From Roseitranquillus sediminis (lineage in GTDB: Bacteria > Pseudomonadota > Alphaproteobacteria > Rhodobacterales > Rhodobacteraceae), in the NCBI RefSeq assembly GCF_016918935.1, contig NZ_JAFFOB010000015.1:310001-374000 (forward strand): a stretch of DNA of 64,000 nucleotides. Direction: 5' to 3'. Below, one piece after another: positions 36,114 to 46,196 of the stretch. The position numbers and the translations under genes were made by a program. The number at the start of each line of letters is the position of its first letter. The first letter of the stretch is position 1. Below the pieces are notes generated by a model. That model did not search any database and had not been told where the DNA came from. It worked only from the letters and a program-made list of their open reading frames with translations.

Positions 36114-36592
36114 CCGATCCGTCCGTCCTCGCTTATGCGGAGTGCAGCGAAACAGTCCCGTGCCGCGGTCACCAGAATCGCAAGACGATCGGCCGCCTCG
36201 GGCAAACCAAAGCTTGCGCCGCTGCGCAGCGCACGCTGGAGGAGCCGCGCCTCGGCGCCCATCTGCACCGCGCCAGTGGTTTCGCCCAGTGCCGCGAGGA
36301 CATGAAGGTGGCGCTGCAGCGCGGCGCGGTCCGAAGCTCCGCCGGCCGCGAGCAGGCCCTCGCGCGCGCTTGCGAGATCCTCGACGCAGAGATCGCGCAG
36401 CCGCCGCCGCTCACCTTCCGGGATCATCTCGCACATTCGCGCGAATGTCTCGACGTCGATGTCGTTGGGGCTATTGCCGGGCTGGCGACACTCTGACGGT
36501 GGCGCTGGACGGGCCGCCGGCGCGGGCGCGGCGGAAGCGCCGAATTGATGCCGCTCGCGGCGGCCCTCGTCACTGTCGCTGAAACGTCGCAT
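36110..36592 (-). CDS. Hpt-like phosphotransfer domain protein
   Basis: A 160-residue protein with a low-complexity N-terminal part and a C-terminal helical domain. The probable phosphohistidine is in LHVLAALGETTGA, spaced like HxLKGSSANVGA of Hpt domains, although the Lys-Gly after it are Ala-Ala. The start at ATG 36592 was preferred because GGAG precedes it at good spacing; a TTG 15 codons upstream is possible. It probably passes a phosphate to the response regulator encoded in the overlapping next gene. Confidence 0.65.
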
Positions 36593-36755
36593 CTGGTCTC
36601 CGAGGTTGCGAACCGCAGCGTCCACTGCGGTGGGCAACGCCTGATGGTAGCGGTCCCGGACGAGCGAGCGGCCGCACGTCCGACCGGAACGCCGAAAGTT
36701 CTAACCGATAAACAACGCGCACGCCAACCTGTCGGAAAAGACAGTCGATTTGTCG

Positions 36756-38651
36756 TCAGCGGCGTCCCGCGTATCCGATGGGCTCGAGCGCGCTGCGGAT
36801 CTCGCTCAGGATGCTCGGATCGTCGATCGTGGCGGGCGGCGCCGGGTTCTCGCCGTCGGCGACCTTGGCCATCGTCGCGCGGAGGATCTTGCCGGAGCGG
36901 GTTTTCGGCAGGCGGTCCACGACGACCGCGTGCCGGAAGGCCGCGACCGGCCCGATCCGCTCGCGCACCAGCGCGACCGCCTCTCGCACGACGTCCTCGT
37001 GCGGACGGTCACAGCCCTTGTTGAGGCAAAGGAAACCCATCGGCAGCTGGCCCTTGAGGCGATCGGCAACACCGATCACCGCGCATTCCGCCACGTCGGG
37101 ATGGCTCGCCAGCACCTCCTCCATCGCGCCGGTCGAGAGGCGGTGGCCGGCGACGTTTATGACGTCATCGGTGCGCGCCATGATCCAGAGGTAGCCGTCC
37201 TCGTCCACGTAGCCGGCGTCGCCAGTCTCGTAGAAGCCGGGGAACCGGGCGAGATAGCTTTCGCGAAAGCGATCGTCGGCGTTCCAGAGCGTGGGCAGCG
37301 TGCCCGGCGGCAGCGGCAGCCGCACCGCGATCGAGCCGAGCTCGCCCACGGGCCGCTCGCCGCCGTCCTCGCCGAGTATGCGTACGTCATAACCTGGCAT
37401 CGGCACCGAGGGGGAGCCGACCTTGACCGGCAGCGGCTCGATTCCGACGGGATTGGCGGCGATGGCCCAGCCCGTCTCCGTCTGCCACCAATGGTCGACC
37501 ACCGGCACGTTCAGGACCCGGCCGCACCAGTCGACCGTGTCTGGGTCGGCGCGCTCGCCTGCGAGGAACAGGGTCCGCAGTCGGGAAAGGTCATAGTTCG
37601 CCAGCAGGTCGCCCCGCGGGTCCTCGCGCTTGATGGCGCGCATGGCGGTCGGCGCGGTGAAGAAGACGCTGACGGCGTGATCCTGCATTACCCGCCAGAA
37701 GGTGCCGGCGTCGGGGGTGCCGACCGGCTTGCCCTCGAAGATGATCGTGGTGCATCCGTGGATCAGCGGCGCGTAGACGATGTAGCTGTGGCCGACGACC
37801 CAGCCCACGTCACTCGCTGCCCAGTAGACCTCGCCCGGCGCGACCCCGTAGATGTTCGCCATCGACCAGTCGAGCGCCACCAGATGCCCCCCCGTCGCGC
37901 GCACGACGCCTTTGGGCGGCCCCGTCGTACCGGAGGTGTAAAGGATGTAGGCGGGATGGTTGCCTTCGACGGGAACGCATTTCGCCGGCTCCGCCCCCTC
38001 CTGGAACGCGTGCCACTCATGGTCGCGCCCCGGCTCAAGCTCCGCCGTCTCCTGCTCACGCTGCAGGATCACGCAGAGGTCGGGTCTGTGCGACGCCGCC
38101 TCGAGCGCCGCGTCGAGCAGCGGCTTGTAGTGCACCGTGCGGTTCGGCTCTACCCCGCAGGAGGCTGCGATGACGGCCTTGGGCGCTGCGTCGTCAATCC
38201 GCTTGGCCAGCTCGTTCGCGGCGAAGCCGCCGAACACCACCGAATGGATCGCCCCGATCCTGGCGCAGGCCAGCATCGCCACCGCCGCCTCGGGGACCAT
38301 CGGCATGTATATTACCACCCGGTCGCCCTTGCCGACGCCGGCGCGCGCCAGCGCACCGCCAAACCGAGCCGTGAGGTCGCGCAGTTCGGCGTAGCTGGTG
38401 TGTCGCGTTTGCCCCGTCACCGGACTGTCCCAGATGATCGCGGTCCTTTCGCCGTGGCCGGCCTCCACGTGCCTGTCGACTGCGTTGTGGCAGCCGTTCA
38501 CGAGGCCGTCGGAGAACCATTCGTAGAGCGGCGCCCGCTCGTCGATCAACGCGCGGGAAGGTGCGCGGTGCCAGTCGATGCTCTGCGCCGCCTCCATCCA
38601 GAACGCTTCGGGATCGCGCTTCCAGCACTCGTAGACATTGGCGTAGCTCAT
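36756..38651 (-). CDS. prpE: Propionyl-CoA synthetase
   Basis: A 631-residue acyl-CoA synthetase of the acetyl-/propionyl-CoA ligase family. The AMP-binding P-loop is YTSGTTGPPKG, the core is VDHWWQTETGWAIAAN, and the C-terminal catalytic lysine lies in LPKTRSGKILRAT. The propionate-specific N-terminus (SYANVYECWKRDPEAFWMEA) and the IIFEGKPVGTPDAG segment favour PrpE over Acs. It activates propionate to propionyl-CoA in the cytoplasm, feeding methylmalonyl-CoA or methylcitrate metabolism. It stands as a single gene. Confidence 0.92.
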   Translation of the reverse strand: MSYANVYECWKRDPEAFWMEAAQSIDWHRAPSRALIDERAPLYEWFSDGLVNGCHNAVDRHVEAGHGERTAIIWDSPVTGQTRHTSYAELRDLTARFGGALARAGVGKGDRVVIYMPMVPEAAVAMLACARIGAIHSVVFGGFAANELAKRIDDAAPKAVIAASCGVEPNRTVHYKPLLDAALEAASHRPDLCVILQREQETAELEPGRDHEWHAFQEGAEPAKCVPVEGNHPAYILYTSGTTGPPKGVVRATGGHLVALDWSMANIYGVAPGEVYWAASDVGWVVGHSYIVYAPLIHGCTTIIFEGKPVGTPDAGTFWRVMQDHAVSVFFTAPTAMRAIKREDPRGDLLANYDLSRLRTLFLAGERADPDTVDWCGRVLNVPVVDHWWQTETGWAIAANPVGIEPLPVKVGSPSVPMPGYDVRILGEDGGERPVGELGSIAVRLPLPPGTLPTLWNADDRFRESYLARFPGFYETGDAGYVDEDGYLWIMARTDDVINVAGHRLSTGAMEEVLASHPDVAECAVIGVADRLKGQLPMGFLCLNKGCDRPHEDVVREAVALVRERIGPVAAFRHAVVVDRLPKTRSGKILRATMAKVADGENPAPPATIDDPSILSEIRSALEPIGYAGRR

Positions 38652-38823
38652 GACCTGTCCCCCTCAGGGTGCATCTAAAAAAAGCCGCCGGGAGCAAGCA
38701 ATAAAATCCGCATCGTGTGGCGGTGTCCCAGCCTCGCAAATCCTCTTGCGCAGCGCGAATCTTGGTGCATTGATTTCGATCAGGAGCGGCATCGGGCCTC
38801 TCCGTTTCAGAGGTTGCACGGCC

Positions 38824-38880
38824 ATGGCCGACAAGAAGGAAAAGCCGCAGAAGTCCGGCGGCAAGCAGACCAAGAAGTAG
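38824..38880 (+). CDS. Putative 18-residue Lys-rich peptide
   Basis: A tiny frame, MADKKEKPQKSGGKQTKK, starts with ATG inside a longer open frame and ends just before a 13-bp hairpin. Its basic, low-complexity character resembles other very short basic peptides of these bacteria, but no homologue could be confirmed here. The hairpin after the stop supports transcription through it. Confidence 0.3.
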   Translation: MADKKEKPQKSGGKQTKK

Positions 38881-38889
38881 ATGCACGCC

Positions 38890-38918
38890 GCGCCGCCGCA
38901 GCAATGCTGCGGCGGCGC
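38890..38918. terminator. Strong GC hairpin after the tiny ORF
   Basis: A perfect 13-bp stem, gcgccgccgcagc (38890-38902) pairing with gctgcggcggcgc (38906-38918), has a 3-nt loop. No T-run follows on either strand, so it may be a bidirectional terminator or an RNA processing site. It lies between the tiny + ORF and the end of maeB on the other strand. Confidence 0.45.
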
Positions 38919-39022
38919 ACCTGTGTCAGGAGTACGCCGCCGTCTTCGAGGCGCAGCGAGCGTAGTCATCCCTCAGGATCAATGTCGGAAGCCCCGGCAC
39001 CGCGCCGGCGACGCCGCAGCCT

Positions 39023-41299
39023 TCAGCCGTAATGTGCGACGGGCGTACCGGCGAGTGCGGACATGTTCAGAAGGCCCCGCGCGGTGATCGACGGCGTCAC
39101 GATGTGCGCACGATTGCCCATGCCCATCAGGATCGGTCCGACCTCGAGCCCGTTCGCCTTGGCCTTCAGCACGTTGCGCACCGCCGAGGCCGCGTCGGTG
39201 TTGGCGAAGACGAGCACGTTGGCCGCGCCGGCGAAGCGGCTGTTCGGAAAGATCCGCTCGCGCACGTCGGCGTCGAGCGCCGCATCGGCGTGCATCTCGC
39301 CCTCGTAGGCGAAATCCCGTTCCTCGGCATCGAGGATCTCAAGCGCACCGCGCATGCGCCGGCCGCTGCCGATGTCGAGATTGCCGAACTGGCTGTGCGA
39401 GCAGAGCGCGATCCGCGGCTCCAGGCCGAAGCGGCGCACGTGCCGGGCCGAGGCGACGACGGTGTTGGCGATCTGCTCGGGCGTCGGCTCGGGATGGACG
39501 TGGGTATCCGCGACGAAGAGCGGCCCGTCCTCGAGGATCATCAGACTGAGGGCGGCGATCGGATGCAGCTCGCCGCTGCCCAGCACCTGCTCGATGTAGT
39601 TCAGGTGCCAGAGATACTGGCCGAACGTGCCGCAGATCAGGCTGTCGGCTTCGCCGCGCTGCACCATGACGGCGCCGATGGCGGTGGTGTTGGTGCGCAT
39701 GATCGCGCGGGCGAGGTCGGGCGTCACGCCGCGACGGGCCATGATCTCGTGATAGGTGGTCCAATAATCGCGGTAGCGCGGGTCGTTCTCCGGGTTCACC
39801 AGCTCGAAGTCGGCGCCGGGACGCAGCGTCAGCCCGGCGCGTTCGGCGCGCAGCTCGATCACCTCGGGGCGCCCGATCAGTATCGGCCGGTCGGTCGTCT
39901 CCTCCAGCATGGCGTGGGCAGCCCGCAGAACGCGCTCGTCCTCGCCCTCGCCGAACACGATGCGCCGGCTCGCCGTCGCGGCGGCCTCGAACACCGGTCG
40001 CATGATGAGCGCGGAGCGGAAGACCGAGCCGTCGAGCCGGCGCTTGTACGCCGCGAAGTCCTCGATCGGCCGGGTCGCGACGCCGCTTTCCATAGCCGCG
40101 CGGGCGACCGCGGTGGCGACGACGCCCATCAGGCGCGGGTCGAAGGGCTTGGGGATCAGGTAGTCGCGGCCGAAGGTCATCCGCTCGCCCTGGTAGGCCG
40201 CCGCGGCCTCGGCGCTCGATGCGGCGCGGGCGAGGGCGGCGATCCCCTCGATGCAGGCGATCTTCATCTCGTCGTTGATCGTCGTCGCGCCCACGTCCAG
40301 CGCGCCGCGGAAGATGAAGGGAAAGCAGAGGACGTTGTTGACCTGGTTCGGATAGTCCGACCGGCCGGTGGCAATGATCGCCTCGGGCACCACCTCGCGC
40401 GCCGTATCCGGGTCGATCTCGGGCGTCGGGTTGGCCAAAGCGAAGATGATCGGCCGCTCGGCCATCCGCGCCACCATCTCGGGCCTCAGCACGTTCGGGC
40501 CGCTGAGGCCGAGGAAGAGGTCGGCCCCCTCGATCACCTCGGCCAGCTCGCGCGCGCGCCCCGGCTGCGCGTAGGCCGCCTTCTGCGGGCTCATGTCCGT
40601 CTCGCGCCCCTCGTGGATCAGGCCGTGCAGGTCGAGGAGCCAGACATTCTCGCGCCGGACGCCGAGCTTGAGCAGCATGTCGAGGCAGGCGATGCCCGCC
40701 GCGCCGCCGCCGGTCGAGACGACCTTGATCTCCTCGAACGACTTCTCCGCCACGCGCAGCGCGTTCGTGGCCGCCGCGCCCACGACAATTGCCGTCCCAT
40801 GCTGGTCGTCGTGAAAGACGGGGATATTCATCCGCTCCCGGCAGAGCTTCTCCACCACGAAGCAGTCCGGCGCCTTGATGTCCTCGAGGTTGATCGCGCC
40901 GAAGGTCGGCTCCAGCGCGCAGACGATGTCGGCCAGGCGCTCCGGGTCGCTCTCGTTCAGCTCGATGTCGAAACAGTCGATGTTGGCGAACTTCTTGAAG
41001 AGGACCGCCTTGCCCTCCATGACCGGCTTCGACGCCAGCGCCCCGATATTGCCGAGGCCGAGCACTGCGGTGCCGTTCGTGACGACCGCCACGAGGTTCC
41101 CGCGGGCGGTGAAGCGGGCGGCGTTCGCCGGATCGTCGCGGATGTCGAGGCAGGCCTCTGCCACCCCGGGCGAATAGGCGCGAGCGAGGTCGCGGCCGTT
41201 TGCGAGCGGCTTGGTCGCTCGCACCTCCAGCTTGCCTGGCTTCGGAAACTCGTGATAATCCAGCGCCGCCTGCCGGTTGGACTCGCTCTTCCCGTTCAC
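39023..41299 (-). CDS. maeB: NADP-dependent malic enzyme with phosphotransacetylase domain
   Basis: A 758-residue fusion. The N-terminal malic enzyme part (about 1-430) has [35 protein letters not shown], the dinucleotide loop [12 protein letters not shown], and [12 protein letters not shown]. The C-terminal part (about 440-758) is a phosphotransacetylase-like regulatory domain ([20 protein letters not shown] and related motifs). It decarboxylates malate to pyruvate. The GTG at 41299 was chosen by similarity to related N-termini; a GTG three codons upstream is possible. It is divergent from a membrane protein gene. Confidence 0.94.
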   Translation of the reverse strand: MNGKSESNRQAALDYHEFPKPGKLEVRATKPLANGRDLARAYSPGVAEACLDIRDDPANAARFTARGNLVAVVTNGTAVLGLGNIGALASKPVMEGKAVLFKKFANIDCFDIELNESDPERLADIVCALEPTFGAINLEDIKAPDCFVVEKLCRERMNIPVFHDDQHGTAIVVGAAATNALRVAEKSFEEIKVVSTGGGAAGIACLDMLLKLGVRRENVWLLDLHGLIHEGRETDMSPQKAAYAQPGRARELAEVIEGADLFLGLSGPNVLRPEMVARMAERPIIFALANPTPEIDPDTAREVVPEAIIATGRSDYPNQVNNVLCFPFIFRGALDVGATTINDEMKIACIEGIAALARAASSAEAAAAYQGERMTFGRDYLIPKPFDPRLMGVVATAVARAAMESGVATRPIEDFAAYKRRLDGSVFRSALIMRPVFEAAATASRRIVFGEGEDERVLRAAHAMLEETTDRPILIGRPEVIELRAERAGLTLRPGADFELVNPENDPRYRDYWTTYHEIMARRGVTPDLARAIMRTNTTAIGAVMVQRGEADSLICGTFGQYLWHLNYIEQVLGSGELHPIAALSLMILEDGPLFVADTHVHPEPTPEQIANTVVASARHVRRFGLEPRIALCSHSQFGNLDIGSGRRMRGALEILDAEERDFAYEGEMHADAALDADVRERIFPNSRFAGAANVLVFANTDAASAVRNVLKAKANGLEVGPILMGMGNRAHIVTPSITARGLLNMSALAGTPVAHYG

Positions 41300-41409
41300 T
41301 GACTGCACCCCTCCCCAAAGTGTTGCGACTGAGTATCCCGATCCAGCCGAATGGCCAACGCGAAATGGCGGCATCTGGACATCGGCCGCGACGCGCACAC
41401 GATGGCGGA

Positions 41410-42063
41410 ATGGTGCCGAGAGGATCGCATAACCCGCTGCTGCGCCCGGTCGTGTCCGGTGTCGCCTGCCTCGCGGTCGTCCTCGTCTTTGTCCTGATCG
41501 ACGCGGCGGTGCGGCCGGAGGGCGCGAAGCTGACGCGCGAGGAGGGGGCGATCGAGACCGGCTCCGCCATCCTCTATCTCGTCGCCTTTGCGCTGTTCCT
41601 CTGGGCGGCGCGGGGCTACCGGCGGCTCTACTGGCCGGTCCCCGTGCTGATTCTCGCGATGGCGATGCGCGAGCTCGACTTCGACAAGCGGTTCACCAGT
41701 GAGGGGCTGCTCAGCATCAAGATCCTCACCTACGACACCCTCCTCATCGAGAAGATGATCGGCGTGCTCGTGGTGGGCGGACTGATCGTGACCATCGTGG
41801 TGCTCTTGCGCCGCACGGCGCGTCACTTCGTGCGGGAGGTCTTCGCCCGAGGACGCTGGGCGATCTACCTCGCTGCGGCCCTCGCCCTCACCGTGATCAG
41901 CAAGAGCCTCGACGGTCTCGGCCGCAAGCTCGAGCCGCTGGGCATCATCGTGCCCGAGCGGATCGACGAGTTGGCGGGGCAGAGCGAGGAGGTGCTGGAG
42001 CTCGGCATCCCGATCTTCATCATCATGTCGATCCTCGCCGCCTTCCGCCCCGCCGTGCGCTGA
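41410..42063 (+). CDS. Multi-pass membrane protein of unknown function
   Basis: A 217-residue protein with about five to six hydrophobic segments, for example VSGVACLAVVLVFVLIDAAV and MIGVLVVGGLIVTIVVLLRR. Charged loops contain MRELDFDKRFTSEGLLSIK and DELAGQSEEVLELG. No family was recognised. It lies divergent from maeB, and its 3' end is convergent with the DUF3072-like gene. Confidence 0.65.
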   Translation: MVPRGSHNPLLRPVVSGVACLAVVLVFVLIDAAVRPEGAKLTREEGAIETGSAILYLVAFALFLWAARGYRRLYWPVPVLILAMAMRELDFDKRFTSEGLLSIKILTYDTLLIEKMIGVLVVGGLIVTIVVLLRRTARHFVREVFARGRWAIYLAAALALTVISKSLDGLGRKLEPLGIIVPERIDELAGQSEEVLELGIPIFIIMSILAAFRPAVR

Positions 42064-42067
42064 GCCG

Positions 42068-42292
42068 TCAGCCCCCGCGGCCGGTCCGGTCCTGCAGCGA
42101 GTCGATCCGCTTCGACGCCTCGGCCTTGCTGAGATCGGGGTCGAAGTTCTCGCCCGCCTCCTCGCACAGCGTCTTGAGGTAGCTCGCCTGCGCGCCGGTC
42201 ATCGGCTCGCCGCCCGTGGTCCAGTCCTCCACCGGCTTTTCGGCGTTGCCGGGCGCGTCGCTCTTGGGGTGTTCTGTCGGTTTGTCGGTCAT
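42068..42292 (-). CDS. DUF3072-like small protein
   Basis: A 74-residue soluble protein. A polar N-terminus is followed by the conserved block EPMTGAQASYLKTLCEEAGE and FDPDLSKAEASKRIDSLQ, typical of the DUF3072 family of unknown function. AGGAGG precedes the ATG at 42292; an upstream GTG/ATG extension is not family-like. It ends 5 bases from the convergent membrane protein gene. Confidence 0.8.
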   Translation of the reverse strand: MTDKPTEHPKSDAPGNAEKPVEDWTTGGEPMTGAQASYLKTLCEEAGENFDPDLSKAEASKRIDSLQDRTGRGG

Positions 42293-42347
42293 GGCATGTC
42301 CTCCTGCTCGTTCGCCCAATGTTCCGGGCGCCGGCAGGTTCCGCGGG

Positions 42348-42785
42348 CTAGCTCTCCATCCAGATCGTCACCGGCCCGTCGTTCACCAGCGAGACCTGCA
42401 TGGTGGCGCCGAAGCGGCCGGTCGCGACCGGCACGCCCTCGCGCGCGATCGCCTCGGCGAAGCGCAGGTAGAGCGCCTCGCCCCGGTCCGGGGGGGCCGC
42501 CGTGGAAAAGTCGGGCCGGTTGCCGCTGCGCGTGTCGGCGGCGAGCGTGAATTGGCTGACGATCAGCGCCGCGCCGCCGGTGTCTAGGAGCGAGCGGTTC
42601 ATCCGCCCCTCCTCGTCCCGGAAGATGCGCAGCCGCACCACGCGCCGCGCCAGTCGCTCGTGCACGTCGTCGGGATCGTCGCGCATCGCGCAGACGAGGA
42701 TCAGCAGCCCCGGCCCGATCTCGCCCACGACGGCGCCCGAGACAGCGACCCGTGCCTCGCTCACCCGCTGGATCAATGCGCGCAA
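42348..42785 (-). CDS. dtd: D-aminoacyl-tRNA deacylase
   Basis: A 145-residue Dtd protein that removes D-amino acids from tRNA. The N-terminus is [14 protein letters not shown], then the conserved [20 protein letters not shown] with its Ser-Gln motif. The end is [17 protein letters not shown], with the cis-Gly-Pro-like NDGPVT loop. It starts with TTG at 42785, preceded by GGAGG. The sugar kinase gene lies 31 bases upstream on the same strand. Confidence 0.93.
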   Translation of the reverse strand: MRALIQRVSEARVAVSGAVVGEIGPGLLILVCAMRDDPDDVHERLARRVVRLRIFRDEEGRMNRSLLDTGGAALIVSQFTLAADTRSGNRPDFSTAAPPDRGEALYLRFAEAIAREGVPVATGRFGATMQVSLVNDGPVTIWMES

Positions 42786-42816
42786 AAGCTGCCTCCGTCG
42801 CGTCCGCCCGGTGCCG

Positions 42817-43737
42817 TCACAGTTCGGACGCGCGCGGCGGGTTGGCTCCCTCGCGTGAGACCGTGATCGCGGCCGCGCGCACCCCGAGGTCGAGTGCATC
42901 CCGCAACGCCGCCTCGTCCAGCTGTCGTAGCGCATCGCGCCGCAGCACGCCGCCGCGCGCGAGCCCGGCCAGCAGACCCGCGTTGAAGGTATCGCCGGCA
43001 CCGACGGTATCCGCCACCGTCACGCGCGGCGCGTCGACATGAACCGCGCCGGCCGCGGTGTAGCCAGTCGCGCCCCGCGCCCCCTCGGTGATGCAGACGA
43101 GATGCGGTCCCCGCTTGAGGATGTCGCCGGCCAGCGCCACCGCGTCGCCCGGCCCCTCGAGCCAGTGCAGGTCCTCGTCGGAAAGCTTCACGATGTCTGC
43201 CAGCGCCATCATCCGCCCGATCCGGCCGCGGTACGCTGCCTCGTCGCGGATGAAGCCCGGGCGGACGTTGGGGTCGATCATCGTCACGCGGCTGGCGGCG
43301 GCCTTGGCCATCAGCGCCTCGTAGGCGGTGCCGCAGGGCTCGGCGACCAGGCTGATCCCGCCGAAGAAGAGCGCCTTGATCTCGTCGGGCAGGGCCGGGA
43401 GCTCGTCGCCCGCCAGCATCCGCCCTGCGGTGCCCTCGTCGTAGAAGACGTAGCGTGCCTGCCCCTGTGTCAGCTCGACGAAGGCCAGCGTCGTCGGCCG
43501 GTCCGAGCGGTGGGAGAGCGCGGTGTCGACGCCGCTTTCCGCCAGCGCCCGCTCCAGGCGGAGTCCGAACATGTCGGTCGAAAGGCCGGTGAAGAAGCCC
43601 GTCGCCACGTCGAGGCGCCCGAGCGCGATGGCCGTATTGAAGACTGCGCCGCCGACATGTGGCGCGTAGGCCAGCGCGCCCGCCTCGGTGCGCCGTGGCA
43701 GCATGTCGATCAGCGCCTCGCCACAGCAAAGGATCAT
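42817..43737 (-). CDS. PfkB-family carbohydrate kinase, fructokinase-like
   Basis: A 306-residue ribokinase-family enzyme. The N-terminus is [15 protein letters not shown], the GG motif is [16 protein letters not shown], and the C-terminal anion hole is [19 protein letters not shown]. It phosphorylates a sugar such as fructose; the exact substrate is not certain. It is upstream of dtd on the same strand. Confidence 0.88.
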   Translation of the reverse strand: MILCCGEALIDMLPRRTEAGALAYAPHVGGAVFNTAIALGRLDVATGFFTGLSTDMFGLRLERALAESGVDTALSHRSDRPTTLAFVELTQGQARYVFYDEGTAGRMLAGDELPALPDEIKALFFGGISLVAEPCGTAYEALMAKAAASRVTMIDPNVRPGFIRDEAAYRGRIGRMMALADIVKLSDEDLHWLEGPGDAVALAGDILKRGPHLVCITEGARGATGYTAAGAVHVDAPRVTVADTVGAGDTFNAGLLAGLARGGVLRRDALRQLDEAALRDALDLGVRAAAITVSREGANPPRASEL

Positions 43738-43853
43738 CAGCCACTCCCCGTCCCGAGCTGACCCAGCGTCGGCGATCTGCCGCCGGATGCCAAGCTTTGC
43801 TCGGGGCGGCCGTGCAGACCCTCAGGCGCGCGCGGCAGGCGGGTCACACCTGC

Positions 43854-44939
43854 TCAGGACTGCAGCGCGCCGAAGTACCCCGCGACGGCGGCCAGGATCA
43901 CGGCCAGCAAAACGGCGAGCGCCACCTTCCATGGCGACCAGGGCCGCTCGCCCTGCACCCGGCCCGTCTGGCCGTTGACGACGAAGCGGTAGCTCTCGCC
44001 GCGGTACTTGTAGGCGGCGACCCAGACCGGCAGCAGGACGTGCTTGAAGGTGACGCCGTCGACCTGCGTCTGCATCTGGTGGATGCGCTGGCGGTCGCCG
44101 CCGATGTCGAAGCGGACGTCGCGCTCGATCACGCGGTCCATCCAGTCCCGCGCCTCGACGAAGGCGTCGGCCAGCTCGACCCGGTAGGCCTCGGCGCGGA
44201 ACCCGGCAATGAATTCGGGCGCATAGGGCGACAAACGCGACAGGTCCCAGGGCGGCAACGCACCGGTGTGCTTCTTGGGCAGGCTGCGCGAGGCCAGCAC
44301 CAGCACGTCGTCGAAAGTGCGCGCGACGCGGCCCGTGACGGCGCGCCAGCGCACCTTCGTCACCGGGACCGACTGCCGCTTGCCGTCCCGCACCACCGTC
44401 CGCATCTCCACGTAGGTGGTCCCGCGCTCGCCGCGATAGTGGGTCTCGGTTCGCGCGTCGAAGGTCCAGTAGGGGACGTAGACGCCGCTCATCCGCCGCC
44501 CCTTGCGCGCGTAGTCCCTCAGGCCGTTCGGCGCGAGCCAGAGGCTGCCCAGCCACTCGGTCATCGCCTGATGTGCCGCCGCCTCGTCGACCTCGAAGGG
44601 CAGCAGGCCGCCCGGCTTGATGTGGCGATGCAGCCCGGTATCGGTGACGATGGGTGTCGCGCAGAACGGGCACTCCCGCGCATGCAGCGCCTCGTCGAAC
44701 TCCACCGTTGCGCCGCAGCTCTGGCAGGTGCGCGTCCGTGTCTCCTCGATGTCGGTCTGCGGCAGGCGCGCGTCCAGCGCCGCGCGAAAATCGTGCTCGG
44801 GTAGGGGGTGCAGGTCGGCCGGCCGGTTCTCGATCTCCGCGCTGTTGCCGCAATGCGGGCACACGAGCCGCCGCGTTCTTGGCTCGAACCGCATGTCCGA
44901 GCCGCAGGTGCCGCAGGGAAACCGGTGATCCTCGGTCAC
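43854..44939 (-). CDS. Zinc-ribbon membrane protein
   Basis: A 361-residue protein. The N-terminus carries two zinc ribbons, CGTCGSDMRFEPRTRRLVC with CPHCG, and CQSCGATVEFDEALHARECP with CPFC. The middle has a conserved domain (YVPYWTFDARTETHYRGERG, WDLSRLSPYAPEFIAGFRAE) and the C-terminus one transmembrane helix (VALAVLLAVILAAVAGYFGA). Relatives are often misnamed as helicase or primosomal proteins. The start at GTG 44939 places the ribbon at residue 8. It follows the SPFH gene by 136 bases on the same strand. Confidence 0.75.
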   Translation of the reverse strand: MTEDHRFPCGTCGSDMRFEPRTRRLVCPHCGNSAEIENRPADLHPLPEHDFRAALDARLPQTDIEETRTRTCQSCGATVEFDEALHARECPFCATPIVTDTGLHRHIKPGGLLPFEVDEAAAHQAMTEWLGSLWLAPNGLRDYARKGRRMSGVYVPYWTFDARTETHYRGERGTTYVEMRTVVRDGKRQSVPVTKVRWRAVTGRVARTFDDVLVLASRSLPKKHTGALPPWDLSRLSPYAPEFIAGFRAEAYRVELADAFVEARDWMDRVIERDVRFDIGGDRQRIHQMQTQVDGVTFKHVLLPVWVAAYKYRGESYRFVVNGQTGRVQGERPWSPWKVALAVLLAVILAAVAGYFGALQS

Positions 44940-45075
44940 GTGACCGGCACCTTTGCCATGCGTTACACCTGCCACGTGGACCGCGGCGAGCCGCAAGGCT
45001 TGTCGCGCGCAGCCGACGGGGCTCGATGCCCCCGAGGCTGCGCCCCCCTTGCCGGTCCACGCTCCGCCATGCGGG

Positions 45076-46185
45076 TCAGGCCCCCGGCGGCGGTGGCGGC
45101 AGCACGGTGAAGAGCTGCGCCAGCTCGTCCACATCCTCGGCGCGCTTCCAGCCGTCCTGCCCGGCGGTCCAGACGTAGGTCTGCCGCGTCATCTCCCCCG
45201 CCGAGGCCATGCGCCCGAGATCCGCCTTGCTGTAGGGTCCGCGCGTCTCGCCACCCTCGGCCAGGTGCCACACATGCTCGACCGGGGGCGGCGGGGGCGT
45301 CGCCGCGGCAGGCGCCGCACCCCACGGCCCCTGCCGCGCCGCCTGCGCGCCCATGGCGAGTCCCATCCCGGCCCCGAGCCCCGCGCCCAGGCCTCCGCCG
45401 GCCGCGCCGGGGTTCTCCGCCGCCCGCGTCATCGCCTCGGCCGCCGAGAACTGGGTATAGCGCCCCAGATCGCCGACGAGGCCCATCGAGGTGCGCTTGT
45501 CGAGCGCCTGCTCCACCGCCGGCGGCAGCGAGACGTTCTCGATGTAGAGCTCGGGCATCGTCAGCCCGTATTCCGCCAGCGTGCCGGCCACCTCGGTCGC
45601 GACCAGCTTTCCGAGGTCGGCGGTGTTCGCCGCCATGTCCAGCACCGGGATGCCGGAGGCCGCCAGCACCCGGCTCACCTCCTGCACGATGATGTTGCGG
45701 ATCTGGAAGGTGATCTCGTCAGAGGTGAACTCGCCGTCGGTGCCGACGATCTCCTGCAGGAAGCGGCCCGGGTCGGTCACCCGGATCGCATAGGTGCCGA
45801 AGGCGCGCAGGCGGGTCGGCCCGAACTCCGGGTCGCGCAGCATCACCGGGTTCTTGGTGCCCCACTTCAGGTCGGTGAAGCGAGTCGTGGCGACGAAATA
45901 GATCTCGGACTTGAAGGGACTGCGAAAGCCGTGGTCCCAGTGCTGCAGCGTCGTCATCACCGGCATGTTGTTGGTCTCGAGCAGGTAGAGACCCGGCATG
46001 AAGACGTCGGCGAGCTGCCCCTCGTGGACGAAGACCGCCGCCTGCCCCTCGCGCACCGTCAGCTTGGCGCCATACTTGATCTCGTGGCCGTGGCGCTCGA
46101 ACCGCCAGACCATCGTGTTGCGGGTGTCGTCGGTCCAGTGGATGACGTCGATGAACTGTCCCGACAGGAAGTCCCAGATGGCCAT
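45076..46185 (-). CDS. SPFH-domain protein with C-terminal GYF-like domain
   Basis: A 369-residue protein similar to YdjI-type SPFH (virion core-like) proteins. The SPFH region is about 30-260 and includes AKLTVREGQAAVFVHEGQLA and ATEVAGTLAEYGLTMPELYI. A Gly/Ala-rich linker follows, and then a GYF_2-like domain, HVWHLAEGGETRGPYSKADL and YVWTAGQDGWKRAEDVDELA. The N-terminus lacks a clear membrane helix. It probably forms a membrane-associated ring in the neighbourhood of TelA and the zinc-ribbon protein. Confidence 0.82.
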   Translation of the reverse strand: MAIWDFLSGQFIDVIHWTDDTRNTMVWRFERHGHEIKYGAKLTVREGQAAVFVHEGQLADVFMPGLYLLETNNMPVMTTLQHWDHGFRSPFKSEIYFVATTRFTDLKWGTKNPVMLRDPEFGPTRLRAFGTYAIRVTDPGRFLQEIVGTDGEFTSDEITFQIRNIIVQEVSRVLAASGIPVLDMAANTADLGKLVATEVAGTLAEYGLTMPELYIENVSLPPAVEQALDKRTSMGLVGDLGRYTQFSAAEAMTRAAENPGAAGGGLGAGLGAGMGLAMGAQAARQGPWGAAPAAATPPPPPVEHVWHLAEGGETRGPYSKADLGRMASAGEMTRQTYVWTAGQDGWKRAEDVDELAQLFTVLPPPPPGA

Positions 46186-46196
46186 CGGCTTCTCCC

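Noticed and set aside
42660-43000. Plus-strand ORFs opposite dtd and the sugar kinase
   Set aside because: They are shadow frames without start signals or family motifs; dtd and the kinase on the other strand explain the region.
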